Positions 7,727 to 16,684 of a stretch of DNA of 43,287 bases are shown piece after piece (within the stretch, counting starts at the first letter, position 1; each line of letters opens with the position of its first letter). The notes under the pieces were generated by a model. The model was given only the letters and a program-made list of their open reading frames with translations. It was not told where the DNA came from and searched no databases. Origin of the DNA: Proteus faecis (GTDB taxonomy: Bacteria; Pseudomonadota; Gammaproteobacteria; Enterobacterales; Enterobacteriaceae); the NCBI RefSeq assembly GCF_003144395.1, contig NZ_PENZ01000036.1:1-43287 (forward strand), given 5' to 3'. Made by a program: the position numbers and the translations under genes.

Positions 7727-8158
7727 TTATTCATCATCTTTAAGAGGAACAATTAGCATATCAACATGCACAGTATTAATTAGTTGGCGTGCCGATGACA
7801 TCAATTTGCTCCAGAAGTCTTGGTGATGACCACAAACGACTAAATCCATATCGTATTTTTTAATCGCATCAACCAGAACTTGACCTAAATCACCGCTACC
7901 GCTCAGGGTTTCTTGAATTTCATAACCCGATTTATCAGAAAGGTCTTTTAACGCGTTACGGGTTTCATCAGTAATACGTTGTTGCATATCACCGAGGTTG
8001 ACATCAATTAGACCGGTATAAAGATCAGAGTAGTTAACATCAACGTGAATTAAGGAAACTTTGGCATTATAGGGTTTTGCCATAGATACAGCTTTCTGTA
8101 CTAAGACGTTACTCTCAGGGGATAAATCAACTGCCACTAGAATATGCTTATAAGCCAT
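7727..8158 (-). CDS. uspA: Universal stress protein A
   Basis: A 143-residue cytoplasmic protein with a single USP domain, one residue shorter than E. coli UspA. It begins [16 protein letters not shown], the diagnostic first strand and loop. The segment [20 protein letters not shown] and the end DMLIVPLKD follow the UspA type, which lacks the ATP-binding glycine motif of other USP proteins. It accumulates on growth arrest and many stresses, and its exact biochemical role is unclear. It is divergent from uspB across a 404-bp gap, as in E. coli, which places their promoters in that gap. Confidence 0.96.
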   Translation of the reverse strand: MAYKHILVAVDLSPESNVLVQKAVSMAKPYNAKVSLIHVDVNYSDLYTGLIDVNLGDMQQRITDETRNALKDLSDKSGYEIQETLSGSGDLGQVLVDAIKKYDMDLVVCGHHQDFWSKLMSSARQLINTVHVDMLIVPLKDDE

Positions 8159-8562
8159 CGTGAACTCCTTCCATAAGCTGATTAATCGGTTGGAAAGGCG
8201 GTTAAGCCTAAATCCTATGTATTAAATATAACGTTTTAAGATGAAAGTTAGATGTCGTCTTGATCACAACTTATGTCAAATCATCAAGAAAGCATCTATC
8301 GATAAATAACAATATACACCATTTTAGATTAGCACGATGTCATTCACCGACAATATCATCATAATAATGAGAATTGAGTATAAAAAACAACAAAAACACC
8401 CTTTTAGAGTTATTTTTTATTTTTTTTTCTGAAAAAGGAAACAACTTGAAAAAGTCACTTTTGTTTATTGCTTAATTTCACCTAAACTTAAATTAGAGAA
8501 AAAGTAACCTTTATTGGTAAAGATTTTCTCATCTCAGAATCTATTATTCTAGGGAGGGGATT
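8159..8562. other. uspA-uspB divergent intergenic region
   Basis: This gap must hold the promoters of both stress genes. It is very AT-rich, with poly-T tracts near 8411-8430 and many possible -10 elements, so I cannot choose one reliably. Near 8259-8288 the half-sites CTTGAT and ATCAAG form a widely spaced inverted pair that could bind a regulator. No gene or known small RNA is visible. Confidence 0.4.
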
Positions 8563-8895
8563 ATGTTTAATGTCATTGTTGTCTTTTGGGCGCTATGTAT
8601 TCTTTGCCTGATTAATATGATGCGTTATTTTTCATCTATTCGGGTATTACTCACAATACTGCGTCAATCTGATCCTTTGCTATACCAATCAGTGGATGGC
8701 AATGGATTTTTTACTATGCATGGACAATTTTCAAAGCAGTTACGGCTGATCCGCTATATCAACCAACGCCAATACATCAATCATCATAATCCTGAAGTTA
8801 TTATGCGTTGCGAACGAATTTATCGGCAATTTTATCTTGTTAGTCGTTTTTGTATTTTGGCTGTCGCAAGTTTAATTGCGATGCTTTTCTGGTAG
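8563..8895 (+). CDS. uspB: Universal stress protein B
   Basis: A 110-residue inner-membrane protein with one hydrophobic segment at each end (residues 3-20 and about 92-109), matching UspB in length and plan. Family landmarks are [26 protein letters not shown] and the basic stretch [11 protein letters not shown]. In E. coli uspB is induced in stationary phase by RpoS, and its loss causes ethanol sensitivity. The start ATG follows the strong ribosome site GGGAGGGG. It is divergent from uspA, and its terminator is shared with pitA. Confidence 0.95.
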   Translation: MFNVIVVFWALCILCLINMMRYFSSIRVLLTILRQSDPLLYQSVDGNGFFTMHGQFSKQLRLIRYINQRQYINHHNPEVIMRCERIYRQFYLVSRFCILAVASLIAMLFW

Positions 8896-8909
8896 AGACA
8901 AAAACAAAA

Positions 8910-8932
8910 AACGGTGACTAAAAGTCACCGTT
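8910..8932. terminator. Bidirectional terminator between uspB and pitA
   Basis: A perfect 10-bp stem (AACGGTGACT with AGTCACCGTT, loop AAA) is flanked by A-rich sequence on the left and TTTATAA on the right. It serves the two convergent genes. Confidence 0.85.
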
Positions 8933-8961
8933 TATAAACAAACTTGGGTAATTTGCTACTA

Positions 8962-10461
8962 TTAGCTATTCACAATAAATGTAAGTGATATCCAATAAAG
9001 TAAGCCTGATAAACCAATGCTAACAGGTAATGTTAAGATCCAAGCCAGCGCAATGTTTTTCACTGTCTTAGTTTGAACACCACCACCATCAACAATCATC
9101 GTACCTGCAACTGCAGATGACAGAACTTGAGTTGTTGATACAGGCATACCCGTATAACTTGCTACACCAATGGAAACTGCGGCTGTTACTTGAGCAGAAA
9201 CCCCTTGTGCGTAAGTCATACCTTTTTTACCAATTTTCTCACCAATTGTTACTGCAACGCGTTTCCAACCTACCATTGTCCCGATAGAGAGCGCTAATGC
9301 CACTGCGATAATGATCCAAATCGGAGCATATTCCACCGTGTTTAGCAGGTCACGACTCAATGTTTTTAAGAACCGTGCATCTTGGGCGCTAGTTTCTGGT
9401 AATTTAGCCACTTCTGTTGCGGTATCAGCGATACACATAAGTAATCGACGCATTTGAGCACGCTGGTCTGCTGTTAGCTCGTCATAAGAGCTAATATTTG
9501 CAAGCATCTGTTCTGTTTGATTCAGAACAATTGGCGTTCTTGCGCTATTACAGTGAAAATCTGTATCACTAGCATCAGCTTGTGCTGGTACTACTGGTGT
9601 ATTATCAATAGCATGCTGTAGCGCTGGCTGATGTTTCTCATAATATTGTTGTAAGTGTACAACTGCATCATGAGTTTTGGTGATATCGTATCCGCTCGCA
9701 CTCATATTGACGACAAAGCCCGCAGGCGCTACGCCAATTAATACCAGCATGATAAGACCGATACCTTTCTGCCCATCATTTGCACCATGAGAGAAACTCA
9801 CCCCAACTGCTGATAAAATCAGTGCAGTACGGGTCCAAAATGGCGGCTTACGCTTACCATCTTGCTTCTCACGTTCAGCTGGTGTCAGGTGAATACGACG
9901 ACGTTTTTTCGTACCACTCCAGTAACGGCGCAGTAAGAAAATCATCGCGCCTGCAATAACCAAGCCGATAATTGGAGAAAGAATGAGTGACAGGAAGATA
10001 CTGATCATTTTAGGTACGTTTAACGCATCAACGATAGACGAATCTGTCACGATAGCATTTGTTAAACCAATACCAATGATAGCACCTATCAGCGTATGTG
10101 AACTTGATGCTGGGATACCAAAATACCATGTACCTAAGTTCCAGATAATGGCAGCTAACAGCAACGAGAAGACCATGGCGAGGCCATGAGCTGAGCTCAC
10201 ATTCAGCAGAAGATCTGTCGGTAACAAGTGAACAATAGCATAAGCTACGCTCAATCCTCCGAGCAAAACTCCAAGAAAGTTAAATACACCCGCCATCACG
10301 ACCGCAAATTGCGCACGCATAGCACGAGTATAGATAACTGTTGCTACCGCATTTGCGGTATCATGGAAGCCGTTAATAGCTTCATAAAATAGCACAAATA
10401 GCAGTGCTAAAACTAACATTAAACCTGTATGAAATTCTAGGTCAGTAAACAAATGTAGCAT
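8962..10461 (-). CDS. pitA: Low-affinity inorganic phosphate transporter
   Basis: PitA imports metal-phosphate complexes with protons across the inner membrane. From the ATG at 10459-10461 the product is 499 residues, exactly the E. coli length, and begins [13 protein letters not shown]. The frame is open 17 codons further upstream, but that would need a TTG with no ribosome site. The two-fold PHO4 repeat is visible: [22 protein letters not shown] near the N-terminus and [13 protein letters not shown] in the middle. Around ten hydrophobic segments flank a soluble loop near residues 260-360. In the first repeat the signature reads [10 protein letters not shown], while in the second it reads [10 protein letters not shown] with Gln where E. 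coli has His. It is divergent from yhiN as in E. coli. Confidence 0.94.
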   Translation of the reverse strand: MLHLFTDLEFHTGLMLVLALLFVLFYEAINGFHDTANAVATVIYTRAMRAQFAVVMAGVFNFLGVLLGGLSVAYAIVHLLPTDLLLNVSSAHGLAMVFSLLLAAIIWNLGTWYFGIPASSSHTLIGAIIGIGLTNAIVTDSSIVDALNVPKMISIFLSLILSPIIGLVIAGAMIFLLRRYWSGTKKRRRIHLTPAEREKQDGKRKPPFWTRTALILSAVGVSFSHGANDGQKGIGLIMLVLIGVAPAGFVVNMSASGYDITKTHDAVVHLQQYYEKHQPALQHAIDNTPVVPAQADASDTDFHCNSARTPIVLNQTEQMLANISSYDELTADQRAQMRRLLMCIADTATEVAKLPETSAQDARFLKTLSRDLLNTVEYAPIWIIIAVALALSIGTMVGWKRVAVTIGEKIGKKGMTYAQGVSAQVTAAVSIGVASYTGMPVSTTQVLSSAVAGTMIVDGGGVQTKTVKNIALAWILTLPVSIGLSGLLYWISLTFIVNS

Positions 10462-10770
10462 AGACGTTAAGCCAGTTAGTTGGACATGAACGCGGCGCAT
10501 TATCAGCGACAAATGCGAACGGTGGAAGCGAAATTTAACCTTTTTTTGATTTGATAACCAACAAAATCAGAGTCTTTTTAAGATAATTCCTTATATATCA
10601 TCCAATTAATAAAAATAAAAAAAAAGTAAATTTCTGACAAATTTTTTCCTTGCTAATACGAATTTAGGTGAAAAATACAGATTTCTCCATATAATTTTAC
10701 AAAAACATGCTGATCTTACGCGAAAATCATTGATTAAGTAGTCAGTAAAAACTAAGAACGAGGCATCATT
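10462..10770. other. pitA-yhiN divergent intergenic region
   Basis: This is an AT-rich promoter region for the two divergent genes. I see no gene, known RNA or strong operator. Several A/T tracts (for example near 10611-10626) could be curved DNA. Confidence 0.4.
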
Positions 10771-11985
10771 GTGGGATCATACGATACAGTAATTATAGGT
10801 GCAGGTGCCGCGGGGCTTTTTTGTGCATCTTTAGCAGGACAAGCAGGATTATCTGTTTTAGTCCTCGATAATGGCAAAAAAGCAGGCCGTAAAATTCTAA
10901 TGTCAGGTGGCGGACGCTGTAATTTCACCAATATGTATATCGAACCATCAGCGTATTTATCAGAGAACCCTCATTTCTGTAAGTCAGCGCTTGCTCGCTA
11001 TACACAATGGGATTTTATTGAATTAGTGCAAAAACATAACATCGCCTATCATGAAAAAACGTTAGGACAGCTATTTTGTGATGATTCAGCACAACAAATT
11101 GTTGATTTATTACTCACTGAATGTCAAAAAGGGAAAGTAAGTGTTCGCTTACGTAGTGAGGTTACGCAAATCGAGAAAACAGATGTAGGCTTTACTATTT
11201 TTGTTGATGGAAAAACAATCACAACATCTTCAGTCGTTATTGCCAGTGGTGGTCTTTCAATGCCCGGTTTAGGTGCAACTCCTTTTGGCTATAAAGTTGC
11301 AGAGCAATTTGGGCTTTCTGTTTTACCAACACGCGCAGGATTAGTTCCTTTTACATTGCATAAACCCCAACTTGAACAATTAAGCCAACTATCTGGCGTA
11401 GCTATATCTGCTATTGTGACGGCAAAAAATGGAACGAGTTTTAAAGAAAACATTCTTTTTACGCATCGTGGCCTTTCTGGTCCTGCTATTTTGCAAATCT
11501 CTAGTTATTGGCAGCCAGGTGAGTATGTAAGTATTAACTTACTTCCAAATATTGATCTTGAAAACCTTCTACAAGAAAAACGTCAAGAACATCCGAATCA
11601 ATTATTAAAAAATACGCTTTCTCGCTTATTACCAAAGCGGTTTATTGAGATAATGATAGAAAATCAACAGTTACCCGATGTTTCTCTGACTCAACTTAGT
11701 AATGAACGTATTACGCAAGTTGCAACGTTACTACAAGAATGGCAAGTTCAGCCCAATGGTACTGAGGGGTATCGCACCGCAGAAGTCACACTAGGTGGCG
11801 TAGATACTCGTGCCCTTTCCTCTAAAACAATGGAAGCCACGAAAGTCAAAGGACTCTATTTTATTGGAGAAGTCGTTGATGTGACGGGTTGGTTAGGTGG
11901 ATATAATTTCCAGTGGGCATGGAGCTCAGCTTATGCCTGTGCACAGAGTCTTATTTCAACACCAAAATCGACTTTTGTTGAGTAA
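10771..11985 (+). CDS. yhiN: HI0933-family flavoprotein
   Basis: A 404-residue predicted FAD-dependent oxidoreductase of the HI0933/YhiN family. The N-terminal FAD-binding motif IIGAGAAGLFCASLAG is at residues 8-23, followed by KAGRKILMSGGGRCNFTN, a family hallmark. The C-terminal ATP/FAD segment TAEVTLGGVDT and LYFIGEVVDVTGWLGGYN closes the flavin site. The substrate is unknown. It starts with GTG at 10771, with GAGG at a proper distance. In E. coli yhiN also lies next to pitA in divergent orientation. A terminator follows at 12070-12096. Confidence 0.93.
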   Translation: MGSYDTVIIGAGAAGLFCASLAGQAGLSVLVLDNGKKAGRKILMSGGGRCNFTNMYIEPSAYLSENPHFCKSALARYTQWDFIELVQKHNIAYHEKTLGQLFCDDSAQQIVDLLLTECQKGKVSVRLRSEVTQIEKTDVGFTIFVDGKTITTSSVVIASGGLSMPGLGATPFGYKVAEQFGLSVLPTRAGLVPFTLHKPQLEQLSQLSGVAISAIVTAKNGTSFKENILFTHRGLSGPAILQISSYWQPGEYVSINLLPNIDLENLLQEKRQEHPNQLLKNTLSRLLPKRFIEIMIENQQLPDVSLTQLSNERITQVATLLQEWQVQPNGTEGYRTAEVTLGGVDTRALSSKTMEATKVKGLYFIGEVVDVTGWLGGYNFQWAWSSAYACAQSLISTPKSTFVE

Positions 11986-12069
11986 TAATAAATAAATGTG
12001 TAAATAGTAAAGTTATAAATATCGGTTTTGTAATTTTATAAACTTATACGTCATATATAATGAAAACCT

Positions 12070-12096
12070 GCCATCATCAATCAGTGATGGCTTTTT
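12070..12096 (+). terminator. Terminator of yhiN
   Basis: The stem GCCATCA/TGATGGC with an 8-nt loop is followed directly by five T residues, about 85 nt after the yhiN stop. This is a standard intrinsic terminator. Confidence 0.8.
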
Positions 12097-12326
12097 CTTC
12101 TGGTATTTCTCGATAACGACTCAAAATGCCTTATACCCCTTCTTTCTCTCTGGTTTTATGCCATGTTTTCTCTTCTTTTTTCTATAAATGACCCCATAAA
12201 GAATGTTGTTAACTATTTGGTTATATTGATATTTTAAAAAATTATTAAAATAAAATAACTCGTTAATCAGTGAGTTAAGACTTTTTTGGCTCTTTTTTCT
12301 AATTTGATTAAAAAAAAGACTTTACA

Positions 12327-12351
12327 AATGATACTGAGAACTATTATCATT
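12327..12351 (+). promoter_or_regulatory. Fur box over the ryhB promoter
   Basis: The 19-mer at 12330-12348 matches 15 of 19 positions of the Fur consensus GATAATGATAATCATTATC. It is enclosed by the perfect inverted pair AATGATA (12327-12333) and TATCATT (12345-12351). It overlaps the region between a -35-like TTTACA (12321-12326) and the -10 candidate TATCAT (12345-12350). Iron-loaded Fur would therefore block transcription of ryhB. Confidence 0.8.
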
Positions 12352-12357
12352 AATATC

Positions 12358-12453
12358 ACTTTCAGATGCACCTCCTTCAGGGTCATATGAAAGAACGACA
12401 TTGCTCACATTGCTTCCAGTGTTTTACTTTAGCCAGCCGGGTGCTGGCTTTTT
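12358..12453 (+). ncRNA. ryhB: RyhB iron-responsive small RNA
   Basis: The segment from about 12394 to 12449 is nearly identical to E. coli RyhB. It contains the conserved single-stranded seed core CGACATTGCTCACATTGCTT and then the terminator stem AGCCAGC, loop CGGGT, GCTGGCT and a T-run. The 5' part differs in sequence but can still form a hairpin (CTTTCA at 12359-12364 with TGAAAG at 12388-12393). RyhB is an Hfq-dependent RNA made under iron starvation. It represses mRNAs of iron-using proteins such as sodB and the sdh and fum genes. The 5' end is estimated from the promoter. In E. coli ryhB lies close to yhhX and yhhW; here yhhW is the next gene downstream, so the locus is conserved. Confidence 0.93.
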
Positions 12454-12588
12454 CTTTTCTAGAACTTATTCGATGTTTTTATTTTCTCTTATTCAAATTA
12501 TTTGGATCCTCAGGTTAAATTCCTCCGCTTTTTTACTTTGCGCTATTGAGTAAACTGTGTTCAACAACTTCAGAGAAGGAAACACATT

Positions 12589-13290
12589 ATGATTTATCTA
12601 CGCAAAGCAAATGAAAGAGGACACGCTAATCATGGTTGGCTAGATAGTTGGCATACCTTCTCTTTCGCAAATTATTACGACCGTGATTTTATGGGATTTT
12701 CTGCACTACGCGTTATTAATGAAGATCGCGTAATACCCGGTGAAGGTTTCGGTACTCACCCTCATAAAGACATGGAAATTTTAACCTATGTGCTTGAAGG
12801 TAATATTGAGCATAAAGACAGCATGGGTAACAAAGAAAATGTTCCCGCAGGTGAGTTTCAAATAATGAGTGCAGGTACAGGTATTACTCACTCAGAATAT
12901 AATCCAAACAATGATAAAGGACTGCATTTTTACCAAATTTGGATTATGCCAAACACCGTCGGTATCACACCACGTTACGATCAACGCCGTTTTGATACGA
13001 CAGTAAGCAAGCAGCTTATTTTATCGCCTGATGCTCGTGATGGCTCTTTAAAAGTCTTCCAAGATATGACGTTATGGCGCTGGAACCTTAAAAAAGGTGA
13101 AAAAGCACAATATCAAGCCGAAACAGGTCGTCATGTTTGGCTACAAGTTGTGAAAGGCAAGATAGCGATTAATGACATTATTGCGACCACCAGTGATGGA
13201 ATAGCAATTGCGAATGAGGATATGATCCATTTCGTTGGTGATGAAGATAGTGAAATTTTACTGTTTGATTTACCTCCAGTAACAGCATAG
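12589..13290 (+). CDS. yhhW: Pirin-family protein YhhW (quercetin 2,3-dioxygenase type)
   Basis: A 233-residue bicupin protein. The N-terminal pirin domain carries the metal-binding motif THPHKDMEILTYVLEG (about residues 58-75), with HPH, a glutamate and a later His in GTGITHSEYN. The C-terminal cupin is more diverged. E. coli YhhW shows quercetin 2,3-dioxygenase activity in vitro, but the physiological substrate is unknown. The ribosome site AGAAGGAAA precedes the ATG. It lies just downstream of ryhB and may receive read-through, although a strong terminator ends ryhB. A clear terminator follows the gene. Confidence 0.92.
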   Translation: MIYLRKANERGHANHGWLDSWHTFSFANYYDRDFMGFSALRVINEDRVIPGEGFGTHPHKDMEILTYVLEGNIEHKDSMGNKENVPAGEFQIMSAGTGITHSEYNPNNDKGLHFYQIWIMPNTVGITPRYDQRRFDTTVSKQLILSPDARDGSLKVFQDMTLWRWNLKKGEKAQYQAETGRHVWLQVVKGKIAINDIIATTSDGIAIANEDMIHFVGDEDSEILLFDLPPVTA

Positions 13291-13351
13291 TTGGGTTATC
13301 ACCCTCTAAAGTCACTTTTTCTCTAATAAACAATTCACTTTATTTTTCTAT

Positions 13352-13387
13352 TCCCTGAAAGCTTCTCGCATTTCAGGGATTTTTTTT
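13352..13387 (+). terminator. Terminator of yhhW
   Basis: A 9-bp perfect stem (TCCCTGAAA with TTTCAGGGA, 10-nt loop) is followed by a run of T residues. It stands about 60 nt after the yhhW stop. Confidence 0.88.
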
Positions 13388-13406
13388 ATCTAAAAACTCT
13401 CAAATA

Positions 13407-13447
13407 AAAAAACACCAAAATCACATACTATGAGATTGGTGTTTTTT
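13407..13447 (-). terminator. Terminator of pckA
   Basis: The inverted pair AAAAAACACCAA and TTGGTGTTTTTT, with further partial pairing inside, lies 18 nt from the pckA stop. It gives a T-run on the minus strand and can act in both directions. Confidence 0.75.
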
Positions 13448-13464
13448 ATTCATGCTAATAAGAA

Positions 13465-15084
13465 TTAACGTTTTGGCCCAACTTTAGTTAACGCCTGACC
13501 CGCAGGGGTATCCGTATATTTATCGAAGTTTTTCACAAAACGATCGGCAAGATCGTCTGCTTTAGTATCCCATTGCGTTTTATCCGCATAAGTATCGCGA
13601 GGATCTAAGATTTCGCTGTTAACGCCTGGTAATGCTGTTGGGATCTCTAAATCAAACACAGGTAATGTTTTCGTTGGTGCTTTATCAATATCACCATTTA
13701 AGATGGCATCAATAATAGCTCGTGTATCTTTAATCGAAATACGCTTGCCTGTACCATTCCAACCAGTATTTACCAGATAGGCCTTTGCACCTGAAGCTTG
13801 CATACGTTTTACTAAAACTTCTGCGTATTGTGTCGGGTGTAGTGATAAAAATGCCGCACCAAAACAAGCTGAGAATGTTGGCGTTGGTTCGGTCACACCA
13901 CGTTCTGTTCCCGCTAGTTTAGCAGTGAAACCTGATAAAAAGTGGTATTGTGTCTGTTCTGGTGTTAAACGTGAAACAGGAGGTAACACACCAAACGCAT
14001 CCGCTGTTAAGAAAATAACTTTCTTAGCATGACCGGCTTTGGAAACTGGTTTAACGATATTATCAATATGATAAATAGGGTAAGAAACGCGGGTATTTTC
14101 TGTTTTCGAACCATCGTCAAAATCAACAGAACCATCCGCTAAAACAACCACATTTTCTAATAGTGCATCACGTTTAATTGCACCGTAGATATCGGGCTCA
14201 GCTTCTTTTGATAAGTGGATAGTTTTCGCATAGCATCCACCTTCAAAGTTAAACACGCCGTCATCATCCCAACCATGTTCATCATCACCAATCAGCTTAC
14301 GCTTAGGATCGGTTGAAAGTGTTGTTTTACCTGTACCAGATAAACCAAAGAAAATAGCAACATCACCACTTTCGCCAACATTTGCGGAACAGTGCATAGA
14401 AGCGATACCTTTAAGAGGAAGAAAGTAGTTCATCATAGAGAACATGCCTTTCTTCATTTCGCCACCATACCAAGTACCACCAATTAACTGAATGCGTTCA
14501 GTTAAATTGAAGGCAACAAAGTTCTCTGAATTCAGACCTTGCGCCTTCCAATTTGGATTTGTACATTTCGCTCCGTTCATCACAATGAAGTCTGGTGTGA
14601 AATTTTCCAGCTCTTCTTGTTCAGGGCGAATAAACATATTTTTAACAAAATGTGCTTGCCAAGCAACTTCTGTGATAAAACGAACTTTTAAACGTGTATC
14701 CGCATTCGCACCACAAAAGGCATCAACAACAAACAAACGTTTGCCTGATAGCTGGTTGGTAACTAATGATTTTAAGTCATTCCACACTTCTTGTGAAAGT
14801 GGCTTATTATCATTCTTACCTTTCCCCTGATCAGCCCACCATACGGTATCACGAGTAACATCATCACGAACAATGTATTTATCTTTCGGAGAACGTCCAG
14901 TAAATATACCTGTATCAACGGCAATAGCGCCTAACGAGGTTTGTGTGCCTCGTTCATAACCTGTTAATCCTGGTTTGGTTTCTTCATTAAATAACAGCTC
15001 ATAGCTTGGGTTATAAATGATTTCACTTGTGTCCTTAATACCGTACTGCTGGAGATCCTTAGGGGTAAGACCTTTAACGCTCAT
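13465..15084 (-). CDS. pckA: Phosphoenolpyruvate carboxykinase (ATP)
   Basis: PckA converts oxaloacetate and ATP to phosphoenolpyruvate, CO2 and ADP, the first step of gluconeogenesis from C4 acids. The product has 539 residues, against 540 in E. coli. Recognisable are the early motif [11 protein letters not shown], the oxaloacetate-binding [12 protein letters not shown], the P-loop GLSGTGKTT near residue 250, and the metal-binding [19 protein letters not shown]. The start ATG follows the ribosome site AGGAGC. It lies next to the hslO-hslR-igaA group, the usual enterobacterial arrangement. With acs further along the window it serves growth on acetate and amino acids. Confidence 0.97.
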   Translation of the reverse strand: MSVKGLTPKDLQQYGIKDTSEIIYNPSYELLFNEETKPGLTGYERGTQTSLGAIAVDTGIFTGRSPKDKYIVRDDVTRDTVWWADQGKGKNDNKPLSQEVWNDLKSLVTNQLSGKRLFVVDAFCGANADTRLKVRFITEVAWQAHFVKNMFIRPEQEELENFTPDFIVMNGAKCTNPNWKAQGLNSENFVAFNLTERIQLIGGTWYGGEMKKGMFSMMNYFLPLKGIASMHCSANVGESGDVAIFFGLSGTGKTTLSTDPKRKLIGDDEHGWDDDGVFNFEGGCYAKTIHLSKEAEPDIYGAIKRDALLENVVVLADGSVDFDDGSKTENTRVSYPIYHIDNIVKPVSKAGHAKKVIFLTADAFGVLPPVSRLTPEQTQYHFLSGFTAKLAGTERGVTEPTPTFSACFGAAFLSLHPTQYAEVLVKRMQASGAKAYLVNTGWNGTGKRISIKDTRAIIDAILNGDIDKAPTKTLPVFDLEIPTALPGVNSEILDPRDTYADKTQWDTKADDLADRFVKNFDKYTDTPAGQALTKVGPKR

Positions 15085-15237
15085 AGTTTCGCTCCTGATA
15101 AATAGACCTTTCTACGAATAATATTAAGGTGTTACGAGTAATTAACAGCGATTGTTATCAATATTTTGAAAATTTATAATTTTTTTATGTTAAGAACGAG
15201 AACTAATGCACAAAACTAAAGAAAAATTATTGAATAA

Positions 15238-15263
15238 AAAAGGACGCAAAATAGCGTCCTTTT
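15238..15263 (-). terminator. Terminator of hslO
   Basis: A perfect 10-bp stem (AAAAGGACGC with GCGTCCTTTT, 6-nt loop) lies about 25 nt past the hslO stop. It has flanking A/T tracts for both directions. Confidence 0.85.
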
Positions 15264-15288
15264 GATAAAACAGCTTTGCTAAATCGAA

Positions 15289-16173
15289 TCAGTGTAATTC
15301 AGAATCATCTAACGCATTGATATTATTAATATCACTCTCAGTGAAGATGTAGTGTGTTCCACAATATTCGCATTCCATATCAATATTTCCCTGTTCTTGC
15401 AACAGGTGGTTCACATCTTCTTTCGACAATGTTACTAATGTATTTTCACAACGTTCACGCGAACAAGTGCAATGAAATTCAACAAGTTGAGGATCATAAA
15501 GAGTGACATCTTCTTCGTGATATAAGCGATGTAAAATCTCTTTAGTCTCTAGCGTAAATAGCTCTTCAGCTTTGATTGTGTGTGTTAACTGTGTAAGCAA
15601 TTCAAAATGCTCAGCTGTATGCTCTGCTGTGAACTCTTCTGAAGCAGGCAATACTTGTAATAGCATACCCGCTGCAGCTGGCTTGCCCGCTTGCATACCA
15701 CTACGAATAAATACCCGTGTAGGTAACTGTTCTGACTGCTTAAAGTAGTTATCAATACAAGCTTCAATAGTTTCACCATCAAGAGCAACAATACCTTGAT
15801 AACGTTCACCTTTTTCAGGTGTCACTGTGATGACCATAAAACCATTCCCGATCATCTCTTTTAAGGTACTACCTGCTTTAACATCATCCCCAATACGTGC
15901 AACACCACGCATTTGTTGATTGTTATTTCCATTGATCACAGCTAGTCGCACAGGACCATCACCTTGTATTTGAACTGTAATATCGCCTTCAAATTTAAGC
16001 GTAGCTGTTAACAAACTGGTCGCCACCAGCAAATCACCCAGAAGGTGTTGAACTGGCTCAGGATAATGGTGATTTTCAAGCATTGATTGATAGGTTTCAG
16101 TCACATTGACCAATTCACCACGTACCGCGTTTTTTTCGAATAAAAAACGTGATAAAGAGTCTTTTTTAGACAT
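15289..16173 (-). CDS. hslO: Redox-regulated chaperone Hsp33
   Basis: Hsp33 is a cytoplasmic holdase switched on by oxidation and partial unfolding. The product has 294 residues, the normal length. The C-terminal redox switch carries all four zinc-binding cysteines: HCTCS near residue 234 (CxC) and CEYC near residue 268 (CxxC). On oxidation these form disulfides and release zinc. The N-terminal segment [20 protein letters not shown] and the central [22 protein letters not shown] are family-typical. It lies 26 nt after hslR on the same strand and is probably in one operon with igaA and hslR. The E. coli locus is heat-inducible. Confidence 0.96.
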   Translation of the reverse strand: MSKKDSLSRFLFEKNAVRGELVNVTETYQSMLENHHYPEPVQHLLGDLLVATSLLTATLKFEGDITVQIQGDGPVRLAVINGNNNQQMRGVARIGDDVKAGSTLKEMIGNGFMVITVTPEKGERYQGIVALDGETIEACIDNYFKQSEQLPTRVFIRSGMQAGKPAAAGMLLQVLPASEEFTAEHTAEHFELLTQLTHTIKAEELFTLETKEILHRLYHEEDVTLYDPQLVEFHCTCSRERCENTLVTLSKEDVNHLLQEQGNIDMECEYCGTHYIFTESDINNINALDDSELH

Positions 16174-16199
16174 GATTTTCTCTCATTTCAGGGAATCGG

Positions 16200-16613
16200 T
16201 TAATCCGATTCTTGTAAATTTGTCTGTTTGAAGCGAAGTAAGGTGCGTCTTTCCTTTTTATCAGGGCGACGCTCAGGATGAGGCATTGTTAACGCATTCA
16301 TTTTTCTTGCCAGAGCAATTTTTTCTCTTTTAGCAATACTCTCTGGTGTTTCACAATAAAGCGCTTGGGCTTGAGTAGCACCTTGTCGCTGTGAACTTAC
16401 CATCAGAATGATTACCGTCCGTTCATCATTACCTTGTCGTAGACGTATTTCAGCGCCTTCTTCAACGGTTTTACTTGGCTTACCTCTCACACCGTTGTAG
16501 TGAACTTTGCCACCTTCAATCATTGTGCGAGCGATAGCGCGCGTTTTATAAAAACGTGCAGCCCAAAGCCATTTATCTAAACGAACGCCACTTTCTTGAG
16601 ATAGTTGATTCAT
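16200..16613 (-). CDS. hslR: Ribosome-associated heat shock protein Hsp15
   Basis: Hsp15 binds free 50S subunits carrying a nascent peptidyl-tRNA and helps to recycle stalled ribosomes. The start chosen is the ATG at 16611-16613, which gives 137 residues and follows AAGGAG at 6-nt spacing. The frame is open 22 codons further upstream, but that extension lacks family similarity. The S4 RNA-binding domain begins at VRLDKWLWAARFYKTRAIAR, and the motif GGKVHYNGVRGKPSK is conserved. The C-terminus is strongly basic (PHPERRPDKKERR). It sits between igaA and hslO, as in E. coli. Confidence 0.94.
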   Translation of the reverse strand: MNQLSQESGVRLDKWLWAARFYKTRAIARTMIEGGKVHYNGVRGKPSKTVEEGAEIRLRQGNDERTVIILMVSSQRQGATQAQALYCETPESIAKREKIALARKMNALTMPHPERRPDKKERRTLLRFKQTNLQESD

Positions 16614-16684
16614 CCCTTTCTCCTTAACTTCAACTTCTTTATGAAGGCGATAGTGTAAACACATAGCCTTCCACAACAAGGGAC

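Noticed and set aside
8962-10512. A 17-codon longer PitA beginning at a TTG.
   Set aside because: No ribosome site stands before it, and the internal ATG at 10461 gives exactly the family length and N-terminus.
12258-12300. A weak hairpin (AACTC/GAGTT) followed by a T-run, possible second small RNA upstream of ryhB.
   Set aside because: The stem is only about five base pairs, and no promoter or conserved RNA is visible in front of it.
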